Numbered from the stretch's first letter, positions 1 through 10,194 are shown. The stretch is 24,011 bases of DNA from Saccoglossus kowalevskii (GCF_000003605.2 NW_003133386.1:2163-26173); one strand, 5' to 3'. Program-made: numbers and translations. Notes: a model not told the origin generated them from the letters alone.

Positions 1-576
1 TAAATGGTCAAATTTTCTGGGCACAACCTATATTCACACTTTACCTTAGAAGGTCTTCTTACTACATTTTAACTCGTACAGATGCTTACTACACATAATG
101 ATGACTCTACGCAGCACCATTGCTTTTTCCTATGACAATATGTCAATTCAAGACTAACAGGAAAATAAAAAAACAAAAGAACCTAAAAGTTTCTACTCTC
201 ATATCCAAATTCCGGATGAGCATCTACGTCATTGACAGTCTGGTTAAAAAATATTTGTCATTTGTGGTAAAAAATATTATTTTCAATTTCAGTGCTCTGG
301 CTTCCACTTCATGCATCTCAACAATTGCAGGTGTATGTTCACCTACATGTAACACAATTGTTGTTTAATAAATTATTCTTAATTGTGATTTTATAAATAT
401 CTCTTAAATGAAGTTTATGCCTTCAGTTCACTGTGCTCAGGACTTTCTTTCTTACACTGTTGTACAGATTGCAAAATATGTATCTAACAGCAGAGCTATA
501 TCAGCTGACATGCTTCTTGTTTTACTTCTAACTTGCCTGGCAACATGAGTGTACACTGTTGAGAATACAAGCAGTT
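1..576. other. AT-rich non-coding DNA
   Basis: No convincing gene is visible. A plus-strand frame at 120-368 is open but low in complexity (runs of Lys, Ile, Ser) and matches no family I know. A TACATGTA palindrome lies at 344-351. A stretch resembling a 3' splice site ends at 292 and a CAG/GT donor-like junction follows at 330/331, but they would define only a 38-bp exon with no coding support, so I do not call it. Confidence 0.7.
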
Positions 577-1414
577 AGTGCTGTGATTTTTCATTATTTA
601 ACTCCCTCTCAATACAGTGCAGTGCTGTGAATTTTCATTAGTGAACTATCTCAATACAGTGCATTGCTGTGAGTTTTCATTAGTTAAATCTATCTTAATA
701 GAGTGCTGTGAGTTTTCATTAGTTAACTATCTCAATACAGTGCAGTGCTGTCAATTTTCATTAGTTAAATCTATCTTAATAGAGTGCTGTGAATTTTCAT
801 TAGTTAATTCCATCCCTATACAGTGCAGTGCTATGCGTTTTCATTAGTTAACTATCTCAATACAGTGCAGTGCTGTCAATTTTCATTAGTTAAATCTATC
901 TTAATAGAGTGCTGTGAATTTTCATTAGTTAATTCCATCCCTATACAGTGCAGAGCTGTGAGTATTCATTAGTTAACTATCTCAATACAGTCAGTTTTCA
1001 ATAGGTAAATCTATCTCAATACAGTGCAGTGCTGTGCGTTTTCATTAGTTAACTATCTCAATACAGTGCAGTCCTGTCAATTTTCATTAGTTAAATCTAT
1101 CTTAATAGAGTGCTGTGAATTTTCATTAGTTAACTCCATCCCTATACAGTGCAGAGCTGTGAGTATTCATTGGTTAACTATCTCAATACAGTGCTGTGAG
1201 TTTTCAATAGGTAAATCTATCTCAATACAGTGCAGAGCTGTGAGTTTTCATTAGTTAACTATCTCAATACAGTGCTGTGAGTTTTCAATAGGTAAATCTA
1301 TCTCAATACAGTGCAGAGTTGTGAGTTTTCATTAGTTAACTATCTCAATACAGTGCAGTGCTGTAAATTGTTATTAGTTAAATCTATCTTAATAGAGTGC
1401 TGTGAATATTTATT
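577..1414. repeat. Minisatellite of about 20 units (37-44 bp), with alternating subtypes
   Basis: About 20 tandem units share the core GCTGTGARTTTTCATTAGTTAA. They differ in their second half. One subtype reads ACTATCTCAATACAG, a second AATCTATCTTAATAGAG, and a third (A/C)TTCCATCCCTATACAG or close to it. Subtypes recur in order: the triplet around 829-953 recurs at about 1030-1153, and a two-unit pattern of about 81 bp repeats around 1154-1320. This is higher-order structure. The last unit breaks off at about 1414. Open frames at 617-847 and 1024-1254 only translate the repeat (EFSLVNYLN, EFSLVKSILI) and are not genes. Confidence 0.93.
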
Positions 1415-3366
1415 TACATTTTTATTGCATATAACTTATATCACATGGTAATTAGCATATATGAATATATAATGACTTCAAGAAGGTATACAGAGATATA
1501 GATGGAAGTAGATTGATATGAATCTACATATCACTGAGCATGAGAAATTAGTGGCAAATACAAATTCTAGAATTGCAAGTGAGCTTGTAGAAGCAATTGG
1601 TTTTAAGTTTGTTTTTCTATGTCATTACATATTGTATCTGTAGTATATACAGTGCTATGAGTTTTCATTAGTTAAATTACTGTTGGTACTATAATCAGCC
1701 ACGGATTGTGCTTGTCTGGTTAATTCTCTTCCACAACTTCACATAATAACCCATGTCAACCATGCAGGTTACTGAATATAGTGTAGAACTACAAATTCAC
1801 AGAGTCCTTGGAGGCCACTGAATCTACAAGCCTCCTTTCTGAGTGCTCTTGTCTCTTATAATATACATATACATCTGAACTTAAGTTCACAAGTTAGTCT
1901 TTTACATGTTTAAAATGTTGCTCTTGACAGGAATATACCACAAGCAGCATTATTCTGTACCAACAAAATTATTTCCTTATATGTTACTTGTCAGATATTG
2001 AGATACATGTGTAATAACATAGCATGCCCTTATATCTCTATATCTTCCTTTGATTACACTAATGACATATGAATGATTCTGACCCATATATAGCACAGCA
2101 ATTCAATTTGATAATTGAAAAAATTGTTTAGATCTTTTTTGCATTATCCATCATGCCATGGTAAAGGCAATCTTGGGAATCTGTCTTAAGCATCACTGTT
2201 TAGACCAACATATGACATTTGAGATCTATGTTTGTTTCTGATAATCAAGATAAAGTGGGAAAAAAAGTCCATTTCGTTAATGTACAGCTTTCTTGGGATT
2301 TACATTATAGAAGCAAATTTTGAAAGCACTACAAAATCTTGTTATTGTAATGAAGTGAAAGAATGCATGTAATAATTATGTAAGATATAAAATAAGCAAA
2401 AAAAATTGGACATACCCAAACATCCACATAATGACTTCGCAATTCCTTAAAGCTTTAAACCCATTTGAATTGGAGAATAAACAAAATATATACAATTAAG
2501 GTTTTTAAATTCAAAAACTAGTTTATGTACCCCAATTTCTTTCTTTGGAATTTGTAACTGTTAATTTAGCTGAGTTTCAGGAATTCCCGGTTCCTAAGTG
2601 TGTTAAGGAAAGAGAATAGGATCTGTTTGTAATAAGAGAAAGGTGATTGCTCTCAAAATACGCTTTTATCAACATCCTTATGGAGGTTAAATTAAAGGTT
2701 ATTTGTTTATCATACTTTCATTATTAGATACATGTTCAAAATGTTATGGAAAATGGAAAAATTGGGAAGTTCTCCATTTGTTGGGTTATATCAAATTTGA
2801 ATTCAGCTGCTTCAAACTGTTCGAAAGTACTCTCCTAGCGGGTACTGAGTACTGTTGCTGGTACAAAAAATGTAGTCATCGTGCTATGAAATTCAATACT
2901 TTACTATGTGAGGAAATACATGTATAGATTATTAAGGTTATCTGTGTGTCAACAGACTTTTACATATTTATTCTAGTCCCTGGAAGATTTAGAATAATAT
3001 CAGTTTGAGTCTGGATGTAATTACTTTTTTGTGTAATTTCCTTATCTGACAAGTGTCATGAGATAAGAAATACTGAATTTTAATTGGTTGACCTCAAATT
3101 GTCACAAGAAATTGAATTTAAATTGTTTTTTCATATATCTTTGTCTTTTCTCTGTCCATTGGAGATAATGAAGAAAAAACTGGTGCATCAAGATTTCAAT
3201 ATTAAAGTAAAACAGATTGTGTAACTGTTCTTTAGCGAAAAATTGTTTTTAGTCATTTCAAAATTATCAGCTTGATATACATGTAACATTGGAGTGGCCA
3301 ATCAAGAGAATTATTACTTAATGGTTACAACTATTATGTGCGTCATATTTAAACCATCCGGCTACA
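1415..3366. other. AT-rich non-coding DNA
   Basis: Stop codons are frequent in all frames, with no splice-bounded open stretch I can defend. The 74-codon plus frame at 2703-2927 has no recognisable domain and is probably chance. TACATGTA occurs at 2917-2924 and 3278-3285. The only repeat element seen is the orphan minisatellite unit near 1645. Confidence 0.65.
1645..1677 (+). repeat. Orphan unit of the 577-1414 minisatellite
   Basis: One isolated copy reads ACAGTGCTATGAGTTTTCAT followed by TAGTTAAAT. It matches the array core and lies about 230 bp past the array end. Either the array was once longer and its middle decayed, or this is a dispersed single unit that could have seeded the array. 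Confidence 0.75.
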
Positions 3367-4557
3367 GGAGTGATTTGACACAATTATGAGATTGGAATCA
3401 CTGTCACATGGTGATTTGACACAATTATAAGATTGAAATTTCAGTCACATGGTGATTTGTCACAATTATGAGATTGGAACCTCAGTCACATGGTGATTTG
3501 ACACAATTATGAGATTGAAATTTCAGTCACATGGTGATTTGTCACAATTATGAGATTGGAATCTCAGTCACATGGTGATTTGACATAATTTTGAGATTGG
3601 AATCACAGTCACATGGTGATTGGACACAATTATGAGATTGAAATCTCAGTCACATGGTGATTTGACACAATTATGAGATTGGAATCTCAGTCACATGGTG
3701 ATTTGACATAATTATGAGATGGAATCTCAGTCACATGGTGATTGAAACAATTATGATATGAAATCTCATTTACATGGTGATTTGACATAATTTTAAGATT
3801 GAAATCTCAGTCACATGGTGATTTGACTCAATTATGAGATTGGAATCTCAGTCACATGGTGATTTGACATAATTATGAGATTGAAATCTCAGTCACATGG
3901 TGATTTGACACAATTATGAGATTGAAATCTCAGTCACATGGTGATTTGAAACAATTATGAGATTGGAATCTCAATCACATGGTGATTTGACACAATTATG
4001 AGATTGGAATCTCAGTCACATTGTGATTGGACACAATTATGAGATTGGAATCTCAGTCACATGGTGATTTGTCACAAATATAAGATTAGAATCTCAGTCA
4101 CATGTTGATTTGACATAATTTTAAGATTGGAATCTCAGTCACATGGTGATTTGACACAATTATGAGATTGGAATCTCAGTCACATTGTGATTGGACACAA
4201 TTATGAGATTGGAATCTCAGTCACATGGTGATTTGTCACAATTATGAGATTAGAACCTCAGTCACATGGTGATTTGACACAATTATGAGATTGGAATCTC
4301 AGTCACATGGTGATTTGAAACAATTATGATATTGAAATCTCAGTTACATGGTGATTTGACACAATTATGAGATTGGAATCTCAGTCACATGGTGATTTGA
4401 AACAATTATGATATTGAAATCTCAGTTACATGGTGATTTGACACAATTATGAGATTGGAATCTCAGTCACATGGTGATTTGACACAATTATGAGATTGAA
4501 ATCTCAGTCACATGGTGATTTGACATAATTATGAGATTGGAATCTCAGTCACATGGT
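3367..4557. repeat. 41-bp minisatellite, about 29 copies
   Basis: The consensus unit starts TCACATGGTGATTTGACACA and continues ATTATGAGATTGGAATCTCAG, 41 bp in total. Unit starts at 3404 and 3445 confirm the period. Each unit carries a dyad TGAGATT-GG-AATCTCA (7-bp arms, 2-bp centre) and a smaller one, TCAC-ATG-GTGA. Variants include GACATAATT, GAAACAATTATGATATT, and CACATTGTGATTGG, which recurs 164 bp (four units) apart near 4020 and 4184. An 82-bp two-unit pattern repeats around 4310-4470. The period is not a multiple of three and no frame stays open. Confidence 0.95.
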
Positions 4558-6907
4558 AACTTCAATGGAGAAATGATGTTGTGTTGCTTTGTTGCCATTA
4601 AAGCAAGTAGAGATATAAGAAAATACATGTATTCATCAATTCCATCCTATACTTCCTGATCACAGAACTATAATTACAGGAAATGAAAAGCATGCCTGAT
4701 TGCTTCACTTATAGACATTGGAATCCAAATGTGCATGTGTCTGTGGTTTATAAGGAATCCATGGCAGACATGAGACATAATTGTAGAATAAGGCATATCT
4801 ATCCTGTCTTTAAATCTAAGAGAAATCAACTTCTTGTGCAGTAGTCATATTAAATAATAAACATATGAACCCCAATTACAGTTAATCCTAACTCTCTGTT
4901 ATTAGTGGCTGATAATATAATTCAATGATTGTAAGGCCCAGAAAAAAATTGTTTGTCAAATTGTTTTCAAAATTTGATTCACACGTTTTTTGTTACTCAC
5001 ATGTCAAAGCACACAATATGAATCTTTGCAGCTAACATGTCTGTCTGTCCCTGTCTGTACAGCCAGGTCAGAATGTCACAATATCTGGCTATACTGTGTA
5101 GTTTATTTATGTGTGGTCGGGTTTCATGGTCATGGGGCAGACATTAGATAAATGGAACAAGCATAGCATATGTTAAACCAAAATTACAATCTAAATAGAA
5201 ACTAGAATACTGTCTCTTGATTCCATGTAGATCTTGCATAGTGCATATATGTATCATAGTATCATATCAAACCACCTGCTTAGGTCATTCAGTAGATTGG
5301 TGATGCATCCATACAGCTCATTCACCTGAAAATTGTTAGTTTCAATTTAAGGTGCTGCTAGTGAGAATAAAGTTGTACTCTTCACTTGGATCTTGTCAGA
5401 ACAATGAGCCAAAAAGTAGTATTGCCATAGTAGTACTCCTGCTGTGTATTTAAGTAAATTTTTTAACTAAATTTATAAGTCACATTTATCTTTCAGTTTA
5501 CAACAAACATAATTTTGGGTGTATTGGAGATGCACATCTAATAAATAAAATATGGTACATCTCTGTTTATTTGAAATACATGTTACAAATTAAACTCCGC
5601 TCCAATTTCTAGCGATTATGAGCTACATGTACCTCTTCAATTCAAAAATCACATTAAACTCACCTCCTGAGGAGAATTTTCTATTAACACCTACTGGCTA
5701 ATACTGGACTTGAGTGCTACTACTCTCATAAAAAAAAATATATTAAATTGAATGCTATTTGCACTATGTTTGATTTCTGAAATTAAAAAATATGATTGAG
5801 CGTATGACTTTGCCTTTCAAGATGTATATCTTAGGTTACTATTTAATACTTAGACACTGGAAACATAGGAATGAGATTAGATATACAAGGTTTCTACTAA
5901 ATAATCTCTATTAGAGGCTGTCATACATGCATTCATGTGAATACCAGTTATTAATGGTAATATATAGATATACATGTAGTGATGGTAATCTAAAAATTGT
6001 CAAATAGTTAATAATAAATTTGTAATTAAAAGTAATCAACATTCAAAAATTGCTTGAACAATTAATTTGTAGTTAAGTATTTGAAAATTATTTTATGAAG
6101 AACTAACAAAACAAATTAGTTTGATCTCTGGTGTTCCATATTCTGTGTTTCATAGTCGGTGTGTTCAAATCGTGATCATTGCCATGGAAATGTGTTCTGT
6201 GGGAAAACTGAAATGGACATCTAATCTGAAAGGATACCATAAAGCTGTATGAAATTGAAGATTGAAAAATGATCAATCACAGTGAAGACGTGGGTAACTC
6301 ATGAATTGTTAAGTGCTTGAATAGTTTTGCCTGTATAGTATAACACCTTACATACATCAATGCTGTATTATGATTTATGATGGACGTTGCCATCAAATGG
6401 TGTATGGTCAAGTGACAACTGTGGGTGGATAGGAATTTAAAGTGACCCATTTTTGTACAACTCTGAATGTTAAGTTTGAATAAATATAGTATAGTAGTTT
6501 TACAGTGAATTTCATGAATGCATGAATGTTTTTTTTTTTATATAAAATATTTATAAATGTATTATATATTTCATATGATTGTTGAAAACAACTTGACCAA
6601 TCAAAACACATTTATAGATGCATAGTAGTAAATGATTTAAGGAAACTCGCAAAGACTAATGGGTAATGGGCATTACCAAATGATTTCTATAGGCAATGAA
6701 AGCATATTGTATTCTTTGGATTAGAGTTTAGCCCGAGAATTGTCAGGGTAAATGTTTTTATACATTTCCATAAAACACCATAATGCCTTCATGAAATTCA
6801 CTATATCTTTAAAAATAAATATTAAATTAAAAAAACTTTCAACACTCCTTTGAATACAAGAATAATAGACTAGATCACTTGTTTGTTTCTGCAATACATT
6901 ATAAAGT
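4558..6907. other. AT-rich non-coding DNA
   Basis: No gene or repeat array recognised. TACATGTA palindromes occur at 4624-4631, 5624-5631 and 5971-5978. A short plus frame at about 6084-6251 is open for 55 codons but has no family resemblance or clear splice sites. The minus frame at 6408-6611 looks like AT-rich chance sequence. The stretch could be intron or intergenic DNA of the gene ending at 8208, but nothing shows this directly. Confidence 0.6.
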
Positions 6908-7050
6908 TCAAGCTAAATGCATATGACAAAGGGACAGAAATTCCAATTGACTCTAGTGGAAAAATATTATCTCGTGGGAGACGTACTGGAACAAATGTAC
7001 ATTTATTGAGAATTGGAAGAATACCACTATTACATGTACATGTATTATTC
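6908..7050 (+). other. Possible internal exon (weak)
   Basis: A plus-strand frame is open here, preceded by a pyrimidine-rich stretch (6880-6890) and an AG at 6906-6907. Its predicted peptide is mixed and protein-like rather than low-complexity (for example YDKGTEIPIDSSGK and SRGRRTGTN). Against it, the acceptor tract is short, no good donor follows (only GTACAT-type sites), and the minus strand is open over the same bases. If real, it could belong to the gene whose last exon is at 8041. I recognise no family. Confidence 0.13.
7031..7044. repeat. 14-bp palindrome TACATGTACATGTA
   Basis: Perfect dyad formed by two overlapping TACATGTA octamers. It is the strongest example of the octamer that recurs through the non-satellite parts of the window. 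Confidence 0.85.
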
Positions 7051-7124
7051 ATATCAATAATAATGGACAGTCCGTACTTTAATCATAAAAAGCAAGATAA
7101 TTATAATTCATTTTCTCTATGTTT

Positions 7125-7606
7125 ATATTATTGACAGTTTGGCATTTGTTATCAATTCACTATGTACCTCCTTAAGAACCATAACTATACATGCATCATA
7201 TGACATATTATTGACAGTTTGGCATTTGTTATCAATTCACTATGTACCTCCTTAAGAACCATAACTATACATGCATCATATGACATATTATTGACAGTTT
7301 GGCATTTGTTATCAATTCACTATGTACCTCCTTAAGAACCATAACTATACATGCATCATATGACATATTATTGACAGTTTGGCATTTGTTATCAATTCAC
7401 TATGTACCTCCTTAAGAACCATAACTATACATGCATCATATGACATATTATTGACAGTTTGGCATTTGTTATCAATTCACTATGTACCTCCTTAAGAACC
7501 ATAACTATACATGCATCATATGACATATTATTGACAGTTTGGCATTTGTTATCAATTCACTATGTACCTCCTTAAGAACCATAACTATACATGCATCATA
7601 TGACAT
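7125..7606. repeat. 80-bp tandem repeat, six copies reading as identical
   Basis: The marker GGCATTTGTTATCAATTCAC starts at 7141, 7221, 7301, 7381, 7461 and 7541, an exact 80-bp spacing. I found no mismatch between copies by eye. The unit also holds the palindromes ATGCAT and TCATATGA. Flanking DNA is not repeated. Such homogeneity points to very recent expansion, or to an assembly or cloning effect. The minus frame at 7505-7735 that enters the array is not a credible gene. Confidence 0.97.
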
Positions 7607-8030
7607 TATCAAATATCTATAATAAAGTGATTCCATATGAGCAATGTAAACTGTGAAGCACATTTTGTAATCGGCTGAGTTCTTGGATCTGTCATAACTG
7701 AAGGCTTTTTTGTTATAACCACTATTCATTGTCAAAACTAGTCTATGCCAGATTTAGCTCATAATTTTGTATGGTGGACTGGCAATGCTATAATTATAGT
7801 TTCACCATATTAAATTATTCTTTGTTCTACTCCTTAAGCATATAATATTTGATAAATTTAGCTACTTACACATGATCAGCTCACTCAATGACATTTTGTG
7901 TAATCACCTTTGGTTCAGAAACATGTATAATGTAAATAAAATGAGTTATCATGTTTCTCACGTACTTTATGTGTTAGACTTGTAGAGAGCAGCGAGACAA
8001 TACAGTTCATCAAAAATTCACTTTTACATA
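7607..8030 (+). other. Probable intron, 3' part
   Basis: AT-rich DNA without a credible reading frame, ending in the splice acceptor at 8031-8040, so on the plus strand it should be intronic to the gene ending at 8208. The 5' end of the intron cannot be placed, so the 80-bp array may also lie inside it. Confidence 0.5.
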
Positions 8031-8040
8031 TTGTTTGCAG
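8021..8040 (+). promoter_or_regulatory. 3' splice site
   Basis: CTTTTACATATTGTTTGCAG is a good eukaryotic acceptor: a T-rich tract ending in GCAG directly before the open coding segment. The first base after AG is also the first codon position of the open frame, so the upstream intron would be phase 0. Confidence 0.75.
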
Positions 8041-8208
8041 GGAACTATGCAAAATCCATACCAGGAAGACAATATAGTTGACATTGAGTCTGAAAGGATC
8101 ACCTCTGAAATAAATGAAGAAGAAGATGATGTTGAGATTACCAGAACACCTGGCATACACAGACAGCGTGCTAACACTGTGCGATGGAAAACACACTTTA
8201 AGCTTTGA
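8041..8208 (+). CDS. Terminal coding exon of an unidentified gene (C-terminal 55 residues)
   Basis: From the first base after the acceptor the plus frame runs 55 codons to TGA at 8206-8208. The peptide begins GTMQNPYQEDN, passes through an acidic cluster NEEEDDVE (residues 25-32), and ends in a basic tail TRTPGIHRQRANTVRWKTHFKL with charged and aromatic residues. This is the composition of a cytoplasmic tail or disordered C-terminus. RQRANT fits the basophilic kinase pattern R-x-R-x-x-S/T, which is only suggestive. There is no membrane segment and no domain I recognise, so the family is unknown. Varied codon use and charged composition differ sharply from the chance frames around it. The minus frame 7915-8211 is its shadow. 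Upstream exons are not identified in the window. Confidence 0.72.
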   Translation, partial: GTMQNPYQEDNIVDIESERITSEINEEEDDVEITRTPGIHRQRANTVRWKTHFKL

Positions 8209-8618
8209 CAATTGTAAACTTTACTCGTATTTTATAAAACAGTTTCCATTTAGACATTTAATATATTGATATACTAGTATATCATAAATTTAACTAAGTG
8301 TGTTAAGTACTTAATAATAATTCATATTTTATAATTCACCCAATATTAAAATTTGTTATTTCATATTTTATTATTCTTTATTAAATTTCATGTCAATTTC
8401 AAAATTATCTGTATATGTATATATAAAACAAATATTAATATGTTAGCAATATTTTCTTCCTGTCATAGATATTTATTTATACAGGATGAAAAAAATTATG
8501 ACACATTTTTGCAATTAAGTATTACAGAATTCTTATTTGTCACCTTTCAATTTGAAGTTGTTTTGCTCTAGCAAATTTGAATCACAGTTTTGTCTTTTTA
8601 CCATTCTTTTACAAATTG
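8209..8618 (+). other. Probable 3' UTR and downstream flank
   Basis: Very AT-rich DNA follows the stop codon. No AATAAA was found close by, but the common variant ATTAAA occurs at 8345-8350 and 8380-8385, the second followed by a TG-rich stretch (TCTGTATATGTATATA). Either could direct cleavage. The plus frame at 8353-8571 is AT-rich chance sequence. Confidence 0.4.
8267..8284. repeat. 18-bp perfect palindrome
   Basis: TGATATACTAGTATATCA is a perfect dyad. Its 14-bp core ATATACTAGTATAT recurs at 8746-8759 and 11423-11436 inside the two copies of the dispersed repeat. Confidence 0.8.
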
Positions 8619-8797
8619 CATGCAAGTTTAATTCATGAAATATGACAACAGTTTTCATGACAACAATCTGGGAAGCTTTGAGTAGGTTTGCTATATAACG
8701 TCACGGTGTATTGTCACCTTCCACAAAGTGGATCTAAGTGAAAGAATATACTAGTATATCAGATCATGAACATAGATAACAGAAGTATAATTTTATT
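8619..8797 (+). repeat. Dispersed repeat, copy A (left part)
   Basis: This stretch matches 11270-11487 at high identity over long blocks: GTTTAATTCATGAAAT, then CTTTGAGTAGGTTTG, then AACGTCACGGTGTATT, then CACAAAGTGGATCTAAGTGA, then the ATATACTAGTATAT palindrome and ATCATGAACATAGATAACA. Copy B has about 25 extra bases after GTAGGTTTG. The shared AACGTCAC contains a CRE-like TGACGT on the minus strand, of unknown relevance. Homology breaks off at about 8797 and resumes at about 10195. Confidence 0.88.
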
Positions 8798-8836
8798 GAC
8801 TCTCGTGTGCGAAGCACAAAAAGGGAGTCTTTGCAG

Positions 8837-8839
<3 letters not shown>

Positions 8840-8901
<62 letters not shown>

Positions 8902-8926
8902 GTGTTTGTGTCTGTGTGTGTGTGTA
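8840..8926. repeat. (TG)n microsatellite
   Basis: Pure TG dinucleotides run from about 8840 to 8896, then an interrupted tract (CG, TTTG, TCTG) continues to 8926. Minus frames of poly-Thr/His across this stretch are artefacts. Long TG tracts can adopt Z-DNA and are length-polymorphic. Confidence 0.98.
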
Positions 8927-8930
8927 TCTG

Positions 8931-10125
8931 TTCCACTGATATCTCAAGAACCATACATTGATTTTTGATGAAACTTGTAGCATAGATGCTCTTGGCCAAT
9001 GTTCAGATTTGATTAGGTTTTGGTAAAAACCCATGCATATTAATTACCTAATTTGCATGATAATTAGCTGATTTTTAGCTGTTCTATGATTGTTCTACTG
9101 ATATTTAAAGAACCACTCATTGGATTTTGATGAAACTTGGCACATAGATACTCTGAACTAATACGCATATTTTATTAGTTTTAGGTAAAAATCTGTGCAA
9201 TATTAATTACCTAATTTGCATAATGATTAATCAATTTTTGGCTTTTCCATTGATATCTCAAGTACTAATCATCACATTTCAATAAAACTTGGTACATATA
9301 TGTCATAGGACACTGCACAGACCTGATAGTTTTTAGTGTAATATCAGTACATGTTAATTACCTAATTTGCATAATTAATTCATTTTCTGTTTTTGATATT
9401 TCAAGTAGTAATCATCACATTTCAATGAAACTTGGTACATAGTTACTGTGCAGAGACCTGATTTATTTTGGGGTAAATACTTGTGCATATTAGTCACCTT
9501 ATTAGCATAATTAGTTCATTTTAAGCTTTTCGCCTGATAACTGAAGTACTGATCATCATATTTCAATGAGACTTGCTTCTTGATCCTCTAGGACTATGCA
9601 GAGGCTTGATTAGTTTTAGGGTAAATAATTGTGGATATTAATTACCTAATTTGCATAATTAGTTAATTTTTTCTATGAATGTTCCACTGATATATACATG
9701 TAAAGAACCACTAATTGGATTTTAATGAAACAATCATAGAGTATTCATCATCATATTTCAATGAACCTAGGACTATGCAGAGACCCAATCAGGTTTTGGT
9801 AAATATTTATGCTTAGTAATCACCTAATTAAAATAATTAACACTGATATCTCAATTACTGAACATCACATTTGAATAAAATTTGGTACATAAATGCTCTG
9901 GAACAATAGACAGGACTGATTAATTTTGGGTTGAAATTTGTTTATATTTATTCTCTAATAATAATTCATAGTTTTTTGTTCTAATCACATTTCAATGAAA
10001 CTTGGTACATAGATATTACATTACGCAGGCCTTATTAGTTTTACACTCAAATCTGTTCATATCAGTTACCTGATTTACATAATTAGTTTTCAGTTTTTCC
10101 ATCAATATCTCAAGTACAAGTAATT
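8931..10125. repeat. Degenerate ~130-160 bp tandem repeat, about 8 units
   Basis: Units begin with variants of TTCCACTGATATCTCAAGAACC near 8931, 9092, 9245, 9393, 9527, 9680, 9840 and 10097, with one further partial. Each then carries CATTTCAATGAAACTTGGTA-like sequence, a segment around GATTAGTTTTAGGTAAA, and a conserved box TTAATTACCTAATTTGCATA. Spacing is irregular and units are strongly diverged, so the array is old compared with the 80-bp one. The best-kept part is the box containing ATTTGCAT. Confidence 0.85.
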
Positions 10126-10194
10126 TTGAAAATAATTTTTAATGTGTCTTCAATACTCTCAGCACACAGGAGCTCTTTCTAAGCTTTCTTTGAT

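Larger units (their letters stand above)
8798..10190. mobile_element. Inserted repeat element: (TG)n plus degenerate ~150-bp tandem repeats
   Basis: The dispersed repeat is continuous in copy B but interrupted here in copy A, so this block behaves as an insertion. Its left end starts near GACTCTCGTGTGCGAAGCAC, with a GACTC/GAGTC foldback to 8829. Near the right end CAGCACACAGGAG (10159-10171) is loosely the inverse of the left CTCTCGTGTGCG, a possible decayed terminal inverted repeat. No transposase is present, so it would be non-autonomous. The architecture (microsatellite plus ~150-160 bp tandem repeats) recalls the non-autonomous pearl/Helitron-like elements of bivalves, but I cannot show Helitron ends or a target-site duplication. 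Confidence 0.45.

Noticed and set aside
293-330. Micro-exon between a TTTCAATTTCAG acceptor and a GCAG/GTGTAT donor
   Set aside because: Only 38 bp, with no coding bias that can be judged and no neighbouring exon to join. AT-rich DNA yields such pairs by chance.
617-847. Small Cys-rich repeat protein on the plus strand
   Set aside because: It reads through the minisatellite with unit-length peptide repeats (EFSLVNYLN, EFSLVKSILI). Frames break at the slightest length change and there is no start context.
2581-2642. Exon between GAGTTTCAG and AAAG/GTGATT
   Set aside because: All three frames contain stop codons inside the segment.
3367-4557. CRISPR array (regular short repeats with dyad symmetry)
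   Set aside because: There are no unique spacers: the whole 41 bp repeats directly, without cas genes, in eukaryote-like DNA. The same holds for the 29-bp array.
7915-8211. 98-codon minus-strand gene
   Set aside because: It lies antisense to the well-supported terminal exon, and its peptide has no recognisable features.
8793-9034. Thr/His-rich minus-strand proteins
   Set aside because: They are translations of the (TG)n microsatellite.
8798-10190. Firm assignment as a Helitron
   Set aside because: The TC start, CTRR end with hairpin, and A/T insertion site could not be shown at the junctions, so it is left as a candidate non-autonomous element.
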